Below, in pieces: positions 25,523 through 35,463 of a stretch of DNA of 64,000 nucleotides (its first letter is position 1; every line of letters begins with the position of its first letter). The translations under genes were made by a program, and so were the position numbers. The DNA comes from Caulobacteraceae bacterium (GTDB lineage: Bacteria > Pseudomonadota > Alphaproteobacteria > Caulobacterales > Caulobacteraceae), in the NCBI GenBank assembly GCA_947476325.1, contig CANJPZ010000002.1, positions 1-64,000 on the forward strand, written 5' to 3'. The notes below the pieces were generated by a model, which worked only from the letters and a program-made list of their open reading frames with translations, was not told the origin of the DNA and ran no database searches.

Positions 25523-27394
25523 CTAGATCACCCCCCGGGCCTGCAAGGCCTCAAGCACCAGCCGGGCGGCTTGCGCCGGATCGAGCTGGGCGGTTTTCAA
25601 CACGATCTCGGCGTTCTCCGGCTCTTCATAAGGCGAGGAAATGCCGGTGAAGTGGGCGATCTCGCCGCGCTGGGCCTTGGCGTAGAGGCCCTTGGGATCG
25701 CGGGCGATGCAGTCCTCGATCGGGGTGTCGACAAACACCTCGAGGAATTCACCGTCGGCGAACAGCTCGCGGGCCATGCGCCGCTCGGCCCGGAAGGGGC
25801 TGATGAACGAGGTCAGGACCACAAGGCCGGCCTCCACGAACAGCTTGGCCACCTCGCCGACCCGGCGGATGTTTTCCACCCGGTCCTCGTCGGTGAAACC
25901 GAGGTCGCGGTTCAGGCCGTGGCGGACATTATCGCCGTCCAGCAGGAACGAGCGCACGCCGCGGTCATGCAGTTCGCGCTCGACCAGGTTGGCGATGGTC
26001 GACTTGCCCGAGCCTGACAGGCCGGTGAACCACAGCACCACCGGTTTGTGGCCGTTCAGCTCTTCGCGCTCGGCGCGGGTGACCAGCAGGTCCTGGCGGT
26101 GGATATTGGCCGCGCGCCGCAACGCGAAACTGATCATCCCTGCGCCGACCGTGGCGTTGGTGTAGCGGTCGATCAGGATGAAGGCGCCGGTCTCGCGGTT
26201 GTCTTCGTAGGGATCGAAGGCGATCGGCGTGGCGGCCGACAGGTTGCAAAAGCCGATCTCGTTCAGGGCCAGGGTCTTGGCCGCAAAATGCTCGAGCGTA
26301 TCAACGTCGATCTTGTGCTTCAGCGCCGTGACGCGGACCGGCACGTAGGATGCGCCGATCTTCATCAGATAGGGGCGGCCGGGCAGCAGGGCCTCATCGG
26401 CCATCCACAACAGGTGGGCGGCGAACTGGTCGGCGACTTCCGGCCGGTCTGTAGCGGGCGCCAGGACGTCGCCCCGGGCGATATCGACCTCATCGGTCAG
26501 CGTCAGGGTGACGGCCTCGCCGGCGCGGGCCTCGGTCAGGTCGCCGTCAGCGGTGACGATGCGGGCGATGTTGCTGGTCTTGCCGGAAGCGGCCACGGCG
26601 ATGCGGTCGCCGGGACGCACGATGCCGGACGCGACGGTGCCCGAGAAGCCTCGGAAATCCAGATTGGGCCGGTTGACCCACTGGACCGGGAAGCGGAACG
26701 GCTTGGAGACGGTGTCGGTATCAACATCGACAGTCTCCAGGTGCTCGACCAGGGTCGGGCCCGAGTACCAGGGCGTATGCTCCGAGCGGCGGGTGACGTT
26801 CTCGCCCAGCTTGGCTGACAGCGGGATGGGCGTGATCGAGGCAAAACCCAGCTTGTCGGCAAAGGACATGTAGTCGGCCAGGATGGTGTCATAGACGCCC
26901 TGATCGTAGCCCATCAGGTCGATCTTGTTCACCGCCAGGACGATGTGGCGGATGCCCAGCAGGCTGCAGATATAGCTGTGGCGCTTGGTCTGGATCAGCA
27001 CGCCCTTGCGTGCATCGATCAGGATGACGGCCAGGTCCGAGCCCGAGGCGCCGGTGGCCATGTTGCGCGTGTACTGCTCGTGCCCGGGCGTGTCGGCGAC
27101 GATGAAGCTGCGGCGCGGGGTATGGAAGAAGCGATAGGCGACATCGATCGTGATGCCCTGCTGACGCTCGGCCTCCAGGCCGTCGACCAGCAGCGCCAGG
27201 TCGATCTCTTCGCCGGTGGTGCCGTACTTGGCGGAATCGCGTTCGATCGCCGCCAGCTGGTCTTCGTAGATCAGCTTGGAATCATAGAGCAGGCGGCCGA
27301 TCAGGGTCGACTTGCCGTCGTCCACCGAACCGCAGGTCAGGAACCGCAGCAAGGTCTTGTCTTCGCTGCCGGGAATGAGTTGCGCGCCGTCCAT
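25523..27394 (-). CDS. cysNC: Bifunctional sulfate adenylyltransferase subunit 1 / adenylylsulfate kinase
   Basis: This 623-residue fusion combines two sulfate-activation steps. CysN (about 1-440) is an EF-Tu-like GTPase: G1 [10 protein letters not shown]3 [10 protein letters not shown]4 NKID. With CysD it drives ATP sulfurylase. CysC (about 445-623) is APS kinase: P-loop GLSGSGKST near residue 458, then [15 protein letters not shown] and a [11 protein letters not shown] block; it makes PAPS. Its ATG overlaps the cysD stop by one base (TGATG), so the two are coupled. No reductase genes (cysH, cysI) are in the window. Confidence 0.96.
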   Translation of the reverse strand: MDGAQLIPGSEDKTLLRFLTCGSVDDGKSTLIGRLLYDSKLIYEDQLAAIERDSAKYGTTGEEIDLALLVDGLEAERQQGITIDVAYRFFHTPRRSFIVADTPGHEQYTRNMATGASGSDLAVILIDARKGVLIQTKRHSYICSLLGIRHIVLAVNKIDLMGYDQGVYDTILADYMSFADKLGFASITPIPLSAKLGENVTRRSEHTPWYSGPTLVEHLETVDVDTDTVSKPFRFPVQWVNRPNLDFRGFSGTVASGIVRPGDRIAVAASGKTSNIARIVTADGDLTEARAGEAVTLTLTDEVDIARGDVLAPATDRPEVADQFAAHLLWMADEALLPGRPYLMKIGASYVPVRVTALKHKIDVDTLEHFAAKTLALNEIGFCNLSAATPIAFDPYEDNRETGAFILIDRYTNATVGAGMISFALRRAANIHRQDLLVTRAEREELNGHKPVVLWFTGLSGSGKSTIANLVERELHDRGVRSFLLDGDNVRHGLNRDLGFTDEDRVENIRRVGEVAKLFVEAGLVVLTSFISPFRAERRMARELFADGEFLEVFVDTPIEDCIARDPKGLYAKAQRGEIAHFTGISSPYEEPENAEIVLKTAQLDPAQAARLVLEALQARGVI

Positions 27395-28332
27395 CAGAAA
27401 TAGCCCTCGCGCTTCTTCTTCTCCATCGAGGCCGACTCGTCGGTGTCGATCAGCCGGCCCTGGCGTTCGGAGGTTCGCGAGGCCTTCATCTCGGCGATGA
27501 TGTCATCCAGGGTTTCGGCTTGGCTCTCGACCGCGGCCGAGAGGGGATAGCAGCCCAGGGAGCGGAACCGCACCCAGCGCTGTTCCTCGACCTCGCCGGG
27601 TTTCAGCGGCATGCGGTCATCGTCGCGCATGATCAGCATGCCGTCGCGGTGCACCACGGGGCGCGGCTTGGCCAGATAGAGCGGCACGATCGGAATGGCC
27701 TCGGCGCGGGTGTATTCCCAGATGTCGAGTTCGGTCCAGTTGGACAGCGGGAAGACGCGGATCGTCTCGCCCTTGTTGATGCGGGTATTGTAGAGATGCC
27801 AGAGCTCGGGCCGCTGGTTGCGCGGGTCCCACACATGGCCCTCGGAGCGGAACGAGAAGATGCGCTCCTTGGCGCGGCTCTTTTCCTCGTCGCGCCGCGC
27901 GCCGCCGAACGCTGCGTCAAAGCCGTAGAGGTCCAGCGCCTGTTTCAGCGCCTCGGTCTTCATGACCTGGGTGTGCAGGGACGAGCCGGAGGTGATCGGG
28001 CCGATGCCGCGCTTTACGCCGTCCTCGTTGATGTAGATTTTCAGATCGACGCCATAGCGCTCGGCCACCGTGTCGCGGTGCCGGATCATGTCGGCGAACT
28101 TCCAGGTCGTATCGACGTGCAGCAGCGGGAAGGGGATCTTGCCGGGATAAAAGGCCTTGGCGGCCAGGTGCAGCATGACGCCGCTATCCTTGCCGATGGA
28201 ATAGAGCATCACCGGATTGTCGAAGGCGGCGGCGACCTCGCGCATGATCTCGATGGATTCCGACTGCAGGCGCTTCAGATGATCTGACAGCGGTTGGCGT
28301 TCGGTGGCGGGGGCGAGGAAGGCGGCGGTCAT
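27394..28332 (-). CDS. cysD: Sulfate adenylyltransferase subunit 2
   Basis: This 312-residue PP-loop ATP pyrophosphatase forms adenylylsulfate with CysN. The PP-loop is [13 protein letters not shown] near residue 45, and [20 protein letters not shown] and [15 protein letters not shown] are strongly conserved. The frame opens at TTG 28344; ATG 28332 ([22 protein letters not shown]) is the better start. cysNC overlaps its stop by one base. The 117 bases upstream, to the end of the exporter operon, hold no gene and should contain the promoter. I see no riboswitch or convincing CysB-type site there. Confidence 0.96.
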   Translation of the reverse strand: MTAAFLAPATERQPLSDHLKRLQSESIEIMREVAAAFDNPVMLYSIGKDSGVMLHLAAKAFYPGKIPFPLLHVDTTWKFADMIRHRDTVAERYGVDLKIYINEDGVKRGIGPITSGSSLHTQVMKTEALKQALDLYGFDAAFGGARRDEEKSRAKERIFSFRSEGHVWDPRNQRPELWHLYNTRINKGETIRVFPLSNWTELDIWEYTRAEAIPIVPLYLAKPRPVVHRDGMLIMRDDDRMPLKPGEVEEQRWVRFRSLGCYPLSAAVESQAETLDDIIAEMKASRTSERQGRLIDTDESASMEKKKREGYF

Positions 28333-28449
28333 CAAAAAACCCAAAGCACGCCGGTCATTTGACGGCGGGAGCAGCCGTCCGAATAGACGAAGGGGGCAGC
28401 CGATGCGACCCCCATTATCTTGGTTCAGCCTTAGAGAAGCTATAGACCC

Positions 28450-29679
28450 TTAGTCCCTGCGAAGGGCTTCGATGGGGTCGAGCTGGGCGGCGCGGTACGA
28501 GGGGTAGGCGCCGAACACCAGGCCGACGAACATCGAGAATCCGAGCGACAGCGGCGCCGCCCAGGACGGAATCTGGGTGGGCCATCCGCCCACCTGACCG
28601 ACAATGAAGGCCGCGATAACGCCAAGCGCCAGGCCGATCAGTCCGCCGATCAGCGACAGGGTCACAGCCTCCAGCGCGAACTGGGACAGGATGTCTCCAC
28701 GCGTGGCGCCCAGCGCCATCCGCAGGCCGATCTCCCGCGTTCGCTCGGTCACGGCGACCAGCATTATGTTCATGATGCCGACGCCGCCGACCACCAGCGA
28801 CACGCCGGCGACGGCGGCCAGCAGGATGGTGAAGGTCTTGGTGCTCTGCTGACTGGCCTGGGCCACCGAGGTGAGGTTCTGGATCTGGAAATTGGCGTCG
28901 GCGCCGGGCTGGATCTTGTGGCGTTCGCGCAGCAGGGCGTCGATGTCGGTCTGGACCTTGTCGAGGGTCTGTTCGGAGTCGGCCTTGACGAAGATGTTCT
29001 GGACCGCCTCACCGCGCACGCGGCGGCCGACCACGCGGCTGCGGACCGAGACGAGGGGGCCGATCGCCAGGTCGTCCTGGTCCTGACCGCTGCTGCTCTG
29101 GCCGCGGGATTTCAGCACGCCGATGACCTCGAAGGGCACGGTGCCGACGCGGATGCGCTGGCCCAGGGGGTCATTGTCCTGGAAAAGGTTGGTGGCGACG
29201 GTCTGGCCGATGACCAGGACCTTCTTGCTGAGCTCACCTTCCTCGAACATGCGGCCGCTGGCGATCTTGAGGTCGCGGACGGTCAGGTAGGTGGCGTCAA
29301 CGCCATAGACCGTGGAGTTCCAGTTGGTGCCTTCGCCGATCAGCTGGGTGCGGGTCTGCACCGCCGATGAGACGGCGGCAATGTGCTGAACATTGTCGCG
29401 GATCGCCTGGGCGTCCTTGGTGTCGATGGAAATGGCCGAGCCGCCGCCCTGGTTGACGATCGAGCCTGCCCCGCGGGCCGAGGCCGACTGGATGATCAGC
29501 ATGTTCGAGCCGAGGGCGGAGATCTGTTCCTTGATGTTGGCCGAGGCGCCCAGGCCGATCGAGGTCATGCAGATGACGGCGCCAACGCCGATAACGATGC
29601 CGAGCGTGGTCAGGGCGCTGCGCATGGGGTGGGCGAAGATCGCGCCGGCGGCGAAACGGACCAGTTCAATGCGTTTCAT
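28450..29679 (-). CDS. ABC transporter permease, MacB type
   Basis: This 409-residue permease has one N-terminal helix (RSALTTLGIVIGVGAVI), a large periplasmic MacB core domain, and three C-terminal helices with IMNIMLVAVTERTREIGLRMALGA, the FtsX-domain signature. Unlike E. coli MacB, the ATPase is a separate gene, so this is the split form. It works with the ATPase and the membrane-fusion protein upstream to move substrates from the periplasm to an outer-membrane TolC-like channel; none is encoded nearby. ATG 29679 lies inside the ATPase gene, with a 14-base overlap. Confidence 0.92.
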   Translation of the reverse strand: MKRIELVRFAAGAIFAHPMRSALTTLGIVIGVGAVICMTSIGLGASANIKEQISALGSNMLIIQSASARGAGSIVNQGGGSAISIDTKDAQAIRDNVQHIAAVSSAVQTRTQLIGEGTNWNSTVYGVDATYLTVRDLKIASGRMFEEGELSKKVLVIGQTVATNLFQDNDPLGQRIRVGTVPFEVIGVLKSRGQSSSGQDQDDLAIGPLVSVRSRVVGRRVRGEAVQNIFVKADSEQTLDKVQTDIDALLRERHKIQPGADANFQIQNLTSVAQASQQSTKTFTILLAAVAGVSLVVGGVGIMNIMLVAVTERTREIGLRMALGATRGDILSQFALEAVTLSLIGGLIGLALGVIAAFIVGQVGGWPTQIPSWAAPLSLGFSMFVGLVFGAYPSYRAAQLDPIEALRRD

Positions 29680-30388
29680 AGTTGGCTCCCAGCATGTGGG
29701 CTTCAACGACGCCGGATTCGTCGCTGATAATAAATCCGTCCCTGAAGGTCACGCGGCGCTTGGCCTTGGCGGCGACGCCGAGGTCGTGGGTGACGATGAC
29801 CAGGGTCAGGCCATCGTCGTTCAGATCCTGGAACAGCTGGAGGACTTCCTTGCCGGTCTTGGAATCGAGGGCGCCCGTGGGCTCGTCGGCGAGCAGCAGG
29901 TCGGGGCGGCCGGCCAGGGCGCGGGCGATGGCGACGCGTTGCTGCTGTCCGCCGGACATCTGGGCGGGCCGGTGGCCGGCGCGCTCGCCCAGGCCGACCC
30001 GTGTGAGCAGCTCAAGGGCGCGTTCCTTGCGCTCGGCGGGGGGAACGTCGGCATAGACCATGGGCAGTTCGACGTTCTGGGCGGCGGTCAGGCGCGGCAG
30101 CAGCTGGAACGACTGGAAGATGAAGCCGATCCGCTTGTTGCGGAAGTGGGCCAGCTCGGCGTCGTCAAAGGTGGCGATGTCGTCGCCTTCGAACAGGTAC
30201 TGGCCCTCGGTCGGCCGGTCGAGGCCGCCGACGATGTTCATTAGCGAAGACTTGCCCGAGCCGGACGGGCCGATAATGGCGGTGAATTCGCCACGCTCAA
30301 TCTTGAGGTCGATGCCCGCCAGCGCGGCGACCATCTCATCCCCCATGATGTAGATCTTCTTGAGACCCCTAAGTTCGATCATCGACAC
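29666..30388 (-). CDS. ABC transporter ATP-binding protein, MacB/LolD type
   Basis: This 240-residue nucleotide-binding subunit has Walker A GPSGSGKSS (residues about 40-48), a Q-loop in FQSFQLLPRLTA, signature MSGGQQQRVAIARAL, Walker B LLLADEPTGALD and an H-loop in VIVTHD. The sequence type is that of MacB/LolD ATPases, which power mechanotransmission rather than classical import. It starts 12 bases after the adaptor gene's stop and overlaps the permease. No membrane domain is fused. Confidence 0.94.
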   Translation of the reverse strand: MSMIELRGLKKIYIMGDEMVAALAGIDLKIERGEFTAIIGPSGSGKSSLMNIVGGLDRPTEGQYLFEGDDIATFDDAELAHFRNKRIGFIFQSFQLLPRLTAAQNVELPMVYADVPPAERKERALELLTRVGLGERAGHRPAQMSGGQQQRVAIARALAGRPDLLLADEPTGALDSKTGKEVLQLFQDLNDDGLTLVIVTHDLGVAAKAKRRVTFRDGFIISDESGVVEAHMLGANYETH

Positions 30389-30400
30389 CGGGACTGGACC

Positions 30401-32092
30401 TTACGTCTTGGGTTGAGGGCCGCCGCCGGTGATGACGAGATCACCCTGCTTGAACGCCGTCGAGAACGCCTGGGTCACCGAGCCATCGGTGACGCCAATG
30501 CCGATGCCGATGCGGTAGGGCTTGCCGTCGCGCAGGACGTAGACCTGCCCGCGCTGGATGGTGCTGGGGTTGGCGCGGAGTTGATCGAGCTGCGCCTTCT
30601 GGGCGGGAGAGAGCAGGGCTTCGGCCGCGGTTCGCGCCTTGGTGGTGGCGTCCTGCATCTGCTTCTGGAACGGCGCGCGGTCAACGCCGGCATTGCGCGA
30701 CACGGCCTTGAGCTGCCGGGCCTGGATGGCTGACGTTTCATGCCGCTGGTCTTCAAAGACCTTTTCGATCTTTTCCATGACATCGACCGGCAGGTTCAGC
30801 TGGTCATAGGCGAAGATCGGGTTGCGGTTGCCGCCGCCACGTCCGCCGCGTCCTGCGCCGCCGGCGCCCGGGAATCCGCCGCCGCCGCCGCCGCCGAAGC
30901 CGCCAGGGCCACCCCGGCCGCCGCCGCCAAATCCGCCGCCGCCGCCGAAGCCGCCCGGAGGTCCGCCACGGCCGCCTGCGCCGCCGATACCCGGTACGCC
31001 GCCAGGGGCGCCGCCGATGCCCGGCACGCCGCCACGGCCAGCGGCTGGCGGCGCGTTCGGATCGATCGGCGCCCAGCGCAGCGCGCCGTTCGGAATACGA
31101 ATGACGTTGGTGTGACGCTCGAGGGTGATTTCAGCGTTGGCGGTCATCCCCGGGAGCAGTTTCAGGTCCGGGTTTTGCGCGCTGGCCATGACCACATAGG
31201 CCACGACGTTGGACGAGGTTTCAGGCGCCTTGCGGACCTGGGTGATCTGGGCGGTGAAATTGTCGTTCGGATAGGCGTCGACCGTGAAGCCGACGTCCTG
31301 GCCGATGCGCACCTGGCCGATGTCGGCTTCGTCGACGAGGATCTTGAGCTGCAGGACGGTGAGGTCCTGGGCGATGGTGAACAATACGGGCGCGTTCAGC
31401 GACGCAGCCACGGTCGATCCCACGTCGACCTTGCGGTTCACGACGACGCCATTGATCGGCGACTTGATGATGGTGCGGTCGAGGTCGGTATTGGCCTGCT
31501 CGACGCTGGCGTTGGACTGCTTCTGGCGCAGCTGTGAGGTCTTGACCGAGTTCTGGGACACCTTGACCGACGCCTGCGAACTGGCCAGTTGCGCCTCGGC
31601 TTTTTCCAGGGCGCTCTTCGATACGATTCCCTGATCGAACAGGGATTTGGTGCGATTGTAGTCGGCCTGGGTGACCTGGGCGTTGGCGATCGTCTGGGCC
31701 AGGTTGGCCTCGGCGGTGCTCACGGCCTGGGCGGCCGAATCGAGGTCAGCCTGGGCCGATTGAAGTTTCGAGGTCTGGGTGACGGGATCGATGATCGCCA
31801 GAACCTGGCCAGCCGAGACCGGCGAATCGAAATCCACCCGGACTTCCTTGAGCTGACCTGAAGTCTGCGAGCCCACATCCACGGTCACCAGCGCCTGCAT
31901 GGTGCCGGACGCAGAAACCGATCGCGTCACATTGCCCACCGAGACCGGCGTTGTTGTGTAAGGCGAGGCTTCCGCCTTGGGTTTCAAGAAGAACCAGCCG
32001 CCGACTGCGGCGACCACGATCATCGCACCGAACATGATGACGGGCGGTGAAATCCGGAAACGTTTGCGGGCAGGAGCGGTCTTTGTCGACAT
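30401..32092 (-). CDS. Membrane-fusion (periplasmic adaptor) protein, MacA-like, with glycine-rich insert
   Basis: This 563-residue adaptor has an N-terminal anchor helix (about 18-38), a biotinyl-lipoyl fold (SVSASGTMQALVTVDVGSQT), a long helical hairpin (about 95-200, Q/A/S-rich), and beta-barrel blocks (KILVDEADIGQVRIGQDVGF, PGMTANAEITLERHTNV). E. coli MacA is about 370 residues. Here, after GALRWAP, residues about 350-420 are almost only Gly, Pro, Arg, Ala and Phe (PGIGG, GGFGGGG repeats). A helical segment (MEKIEKVFEDQRHE) and the final RGQVYVLRDGKPYRI strand follow. It is first in a three-gene operon with the ATPase and permease. I use ATG 32092. Confidence 0.9.
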   Translation of the reverse strand: MSTKTAPARKRFRISPPVIMFGAMIVVAAVGGWFFLKPKAEASPYTTTPVSVGNVTRSVSASGTMQALVTVDVGSQTSGQLKEVRVDFDSPVSAGQVLAIIDPVTQTSKLQSAQADLDSAAQAVSTAEANLAQTIANAQVTQADYNRTKSLFDQGIVSKSALEKAEAQLASSQASVKVSQNSVKTSQLRQKQSNASVEQANTDLDRTIIKSPINGVVVNRKVDVGSTVAASLNAPVLFTIAQDLTVLQLKILVDEADIGQVRIGQDVGFTVDAYPNDNFTAQITQVRKAPETSSNVVAYVVMASAQNPDLKLLPGMTANAEITLERHTNVIRIPNGALRWAPIDPNAPPAAGRGGVPGIGGAPGGVPGIGGAGGRGGPPGGFGGGGGFGGGGRGGPGGFGGGGGGGFPGAGGAGRGGRGGGNRNPIFAYDQLNLPVDVMEKIEKVFEDQRHETSAIQARQLKAVSRNAGVDRAPFQKQMQDATTKARTAAEALLSPAQKAQLDQLRANPSTIQRGQVYVLRDGKPYRIGIGIGVTDGSVTQAFSTAFKQGDLVITGGGPQPKT

Positions 32093-32194
32093 TACGGATC
32101 CGAGCCTAATGTTAATCGTTGTGCCCGGCGGGATAGGCGCCATTCTTTGCACACTGATTTCAGCTCTTTGGCGCCCAAGGAACCCGTGCCTTGG

Positions 32195-33220
32195 TTACGC
32201 CTTGATGACTTCACCGCAGACAAACGCGTCTTCACCGGCGTCCAGCAGCCGGGCCAGAACCTCGCCTGCATTTTCCGGTGAAGCGACCAGAACAAGACCA
32301 ACGCCGCAGTTGAAGGTGCGGCGCATTTCGGCGTCGGAGACCCCGCCTTTTTCCTGAAGCCACTGGAATACCGGCGGCAAGGTCCAGGACGCCCAGTCGA
32401 ACCGTGCTGCGAGTCCGTCTGCGAGCACGCGGGGCGGGTTTTCAATCAGGCCGCCGCCGGTGATGTGGGCGCAGGCCTTGATCAGTCCTGCACGGATCAC
32501 GGGCATCAGGCTCCTGATGTAGATCCGGGTGGGCGTCATCAGCGCCTGGGCCAGGGTCTGGTCCGGCGCGAACGGCGCATCGGCGTACCAGCTGAGCCCT
32601 GTTGTCTCAACAATGCGCCGAATGAGCGAATAGCCGTTGGAGTGCGGACCAGACGAGGCCAGACCGATCAGAACATCGCCCGGGCGCTGGCCCTCCAGGT
32701 CCGGCAGCACCGAGCCGCGCTCAACGGCGCCGAGACAAAAGCCGGCTAGGTCGTAGTCGCCGTCGCCATACATGCCGGGCATTTCCGCCGTTTCGCCACC
32801 GGCCAGGACGCAGCCGGCCAGTTTGCAGCCCTCGGCGATGCCCGAGACCACGCGGGTCGCGGTCGCCACATCGAGCTTTCCGGTCGCATAGTAGTCTAGG
32901 AACACAAGCGGCTCGGCGCCCTGGGCCAGTAGGTCGTTGACGCACATGGCGACCAGGTCGATGCCGACGGTGTCGTTGATGCCGGTCTCGATGGCGATCT
33001 TGAGCTTTGTGCCGACCCCGTCGGTCGTCGAAACGATCAGGGGGTCGATGAATCCGGCGGCCTTGAGATCGAACAGCGCGCCAAAGCCGCCCAGGCCGCC
33101 ATCGGCGCCCGGCCGGCGCGTCGCCCGGGCCATGGGTTTGATCGCCTCGACCAGGGCGGCGCCGGCGTCGATATCGACACCGGACTGGGCATAGGTCAGG
33201 CCATTTTGGCGGTCGGTCAT
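32195..33220 (-). CDS. purM: Phosphoribosylformylglycinamidine cyclo-ligase
   Basis: This 341-residue enzyme of purine synthesis closes the imidazole ring to give AIR. The N-terminal [15 protein letters not shown] and [23 protein letters not shown], and [11 protein letters not shown] are family motifs, and [13 protein letters not shown] is the C-terminal block. I use ATG 33220; the frame opens at 33298 but the extra residues do not look like PurM. purN is not adjacent in the visible sequence. It is divergent from rnd across 88 bases. Confidence 0.96.
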   Translation of the reverse strand: MTDRQNGLTYAQSGVDIDAGAALVEAIKPMARATRRPGADGGLGGFGALFDLKAAGFIDPLIVSTTDGVGTKLKIAIETGINDTVGIDLVAMCVNDLLAQGAEPLVFLDYYATGKLDVATATRVVSGIAEGCKLAGCVLAGGETAEMPGMYGDGDYDLAGFCLGAVERGSVLPDLEGQRPGDVLIGLASSGPHSNGYSLIRRIVETTGLSWYADAPFAPDQTLAQALMTPTRIYIRSLMPVIRAGLIKACAHITGGGLIENPPRVLADGLAARFDWASWTLPPVFQWLQEKGGVSDAEMRRTFNCGVGLVLVASPENAGEVLARLLDAGEDAFVCGEVIKA

Positions 33221-33308
33221 CAGGAAGAGCTCAATTGCAGACGCATTGGGACGGTAATCGGCGCATACCCCTTGCCTTGAGGATGCTGCGACGGGCAATA
33301 GCTAGCTG

Positions 33309-34478
33309 ATGACACGGACGATAACCACCACTGACGAACTTGCGGCGTTCTGCCGCTCGCTGGAAACCGCCCCTTTCGTCGCGGTGGACACCGAGTTCAT
33401 GCGCGAGACAACCTACTGGCCGATCCTGTGCCTGATCCAGGCGGCCAGCCCCCTGGAAGCAGCGGTCATTGATCCATTGGCGCCGGGCCTTGATCTTTCG
33501 CCCTTCCTTGAGCTCCTCACCAATCCCAACGTCGAAAAAGTCTTCCACGCCGCTAGGCAAGACATCGAAATCTTCAACAATCTGAAAGCGATGCCCACAC
33601 CGCTGTTCGACACCCAGGTCGCCGCGATGGCGGCCGGATACGGCGAACAGGTGGCCTACGACTCCCTCGTCAGATCGATGCTCAAGATTGATCTGGACAA
33701 GTCCAGCCGCTTCACCGACTGGGCGCGGCGCCCTCTGGCGGACTCCCAGCTTTCCTACGCTCTGGCGGATGTGACCCACCTGGCAACGCTCTATCCCATG
33801 CTCCGTGACAAACTGGAAAGCGCCGGGCGTCTGTCCTGGGTCAAGGGCGACATGGCCAGCCTTGTTGATCCGGCGCTCTATGATTCGGACCCTGAAAACG
33901 CCTGGAAACGGCTAAAGCCCAAGCGGACCAGTGACAAATATCTGTCGGTTCTGAAATCCGTCGCCGCCTGGCGCGAGCGCACCGCCCAGGAACGGGACCA
34001 GCCGCGCGGCCGGATCCTGAAGGACGACGCCATCGAGGAACTGGCGACGCAGGCGCCGACTGACGCAGACGGCCTCAATCGTCTGCGCAGTGTGCCCAAG
34101 GGCTTCGCGGGTTCAAAGTTTGGCGCCGGGCTGCTTGAGGCGATTCATTCCGGTCTTAAAAATCCGGAAAAGACCGCGCCCGTCCTGGACGCTCGCAAGC
34201 CGCCTCCGCCCCAGGGCGCCGGCGCGACAGTCGAACTGTTGAAGGTTTTGCTAAAGGCGCGTGCTGAAGATTCCGGCGTCGCGTCGAAACTCATCGCTAC
34301 GGTGTCGGATCTGGAAGCCATTGCCGCGGATGATGACGCTGATACGCCAGCCCTGAAGGGCTGGCGTTTTGAGGCTTTTGGCGAAGATGCTTTGCGGCTC
34401 AAGCGCGGTGAACTGGCCCTGGTGCTGGACGATAACCGGGTGCGGGTGGTCGAGGTGCGGCGCGGCCCCCGCGCGTGA
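33309..34478 (+). CDS. rnd: Ribonuclease D
   Basis: This 389-residue 3'-5' exoribonuclease matures tRNA 3' ends. The DEDD catalytic core is visible: FVAVDTEFMRE (Exo I, Asp24/Glu26), FHAARQDIEIF (Exo II) and SQLSYALADVTHLATLYPML (Exo III). The HRDC domain follows at about 210-290 (LKSVAAWRERTAQERDQPRGRILKD), and the C-terminal part is looser. Its TGA stop directly abuts the stop of the convergent corA gene, leaving no space for a terminator. Confidence 0.95.
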   Translation: MTRTITTTDELAAFCRSLETAPFVAVDTEFMRETTYWPILCLIQAASPLEAAVIDPLAPGLDLSPFLELLTNPNVEKVFHAARQDIEIFNNLKAMPTPLFDTQVAAMAAGYGEQVAYDSLVRSMLKIDLDKSSRFTDWARRPLADSQLSYALADVTHLATLYPMLRDKLESAGRLSWVKGDMASLVDPALYDSDPENAWKRLKPKRTSDKYLSVLKSVAAWRERTAQERDQPRGRILKDDAIEELATQAPTDADGLNRLRSVPKGFAGSKFGAGLLEAIHSGLKNPEKTAPVLDARKPPPPQGAGATVELLKVLLKARAEDSGVASKLIATVSDLEAIAADDDADTPALKGWRFEAFGEDALRLKRGELALVLDDNRVRVVEVRRGPRA

Positions 34479-35447
34479 CTAAAGCCAGTTGCTGCGCTTG
34501 AAGCGCACATACAGGAAACCACAGATCGCCGCGATCGACGCAACGGTCAGAGGGTAACCCAGTTTCCAGTGCAGTTCGGGCATGAACTCAAAGTTCATCC
34601 CATAGATGCCTGCCACGGCGGTCGGGATCGCCAGGATGGCGGCCCATGACGCCAGCTGGCGGGTGATCGCCCCCTGGCGCTGTTGCTCCAGCAGGGTGCT
34701 GACCTCGAACACCGACGAGACCACCTCGCGCAGCACCTCGACCATCGAGGCGACCCGGCGTACGTGATCGCCGACGTCCCGGAAATAGGCGCGGACCTCT
34801 GAGTCGATGCACGGCATGTCATGGTGTTCGAGACGGCTGGTGACCTCTTCCATGGGCCCCAGGATTCGCCGGAACCTCAGGAGTTCCTGACGCAGGTTGA
34901 AGATGTGGGCCACCTCATCGCGACCGAGAAAGGCGTCCAGCGTGCGCTCTTCGGTCGCCAGAATTTCTTCTTCGATCTGGACCACGATGGGGAAGTAACC
35001 ATCGACGATGAAATCCAGGACGGCGTGCAGGATGTAATCCACGCCGTGCTTCAGAAGGGTGGGAGAGGCTTCCAGGTGCTCGCGCAACTCGGTGTGGCTG
35101 CGGACAGAGCCATGCCGAACGGTGATGATATGGTTGCGGCCGACGAACATGTCGGTTTCGCCGTAGCCGATCTTGTCGTTTTCCAGATGGGCGGTCCGCG
35201 CGACAACAAACAGCTGGTCGCCATAGACATCGACCTTGGGCATCTGGTGGGCGTGCAGGGCGTCTTCGACGGCAAGGGGGTGCAGGCCAAAGCGGTCCTG
35301 CAAGATGCGCAGTTCGTCCTCGGTGGGCTCATAGAGTCCGATCCAGGCAAACTCGCCCGCCTTGAGCGCGAGACCATCCGAAGCCGCCAGGTCAATCGCG
35401 CGGACACGGGCCCCGTCCTTGTAGGCATAGGCGGCGACAACGCTCAT
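34479..35447 (-). CDS. corA: CorA-family magnesium/cobalt transporter
   Basis: This 322-residue protein has a cytoplasmic funnel domain and two C-terminal helices. The signature YGMNF precedes the loop MPELHWKLGYP, which matches the GMN...MPEL pattern of Mg2+ channels of this family. HALAVEDALHAHQMPKVD is written here as HPLAVEDALHAHQMPKVD, a standard N-terminal block. ATG 35447 follows GGAG; the longer open frame to 35540 overlaps the ppx end. It starts 16 bases behind ppx, so the two are likely one transcript. Confidence 0.93.
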   Translation of the reverse strand: MSVVAAYAYKDGARVRAIDLAASDGLALKAGEFAWIGLYEPTEDELRILQDRFGLHPLAVEDALHAHQMPKVDVYGDQLFVVARTAHLENDKIGYGETDMFVGRNHIITVRHGSVRSHTELREHLEASPTLLKHGVDYILHAVLDFIVDGYFPIVVQIEEEILATEERTLDAFLGRDEVAHIFNLRQELLRFRRILGPMEEVTSRLEHHDMPCIDSEVRAYFRDVGDHVRRVASMVEVLREVVSSVFEVSTLLEQQRQGAITRQLASWAAILAIPTAVAGIYGMNFEFMPELHWKLGYPLTVASIAAICGFLYVRFKRSNWL

Positions 35448-35463
35448 CGGCACTCCAGTCCTG

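Noticed and set aside
30830-31035. GGC/GCC-rich repeats as a possible CRISPR-like or tandem repeat array
   Set aside because: There are no spacers of constant length; the tract is coding and explained by the glycine-rich insert of the adaptor.
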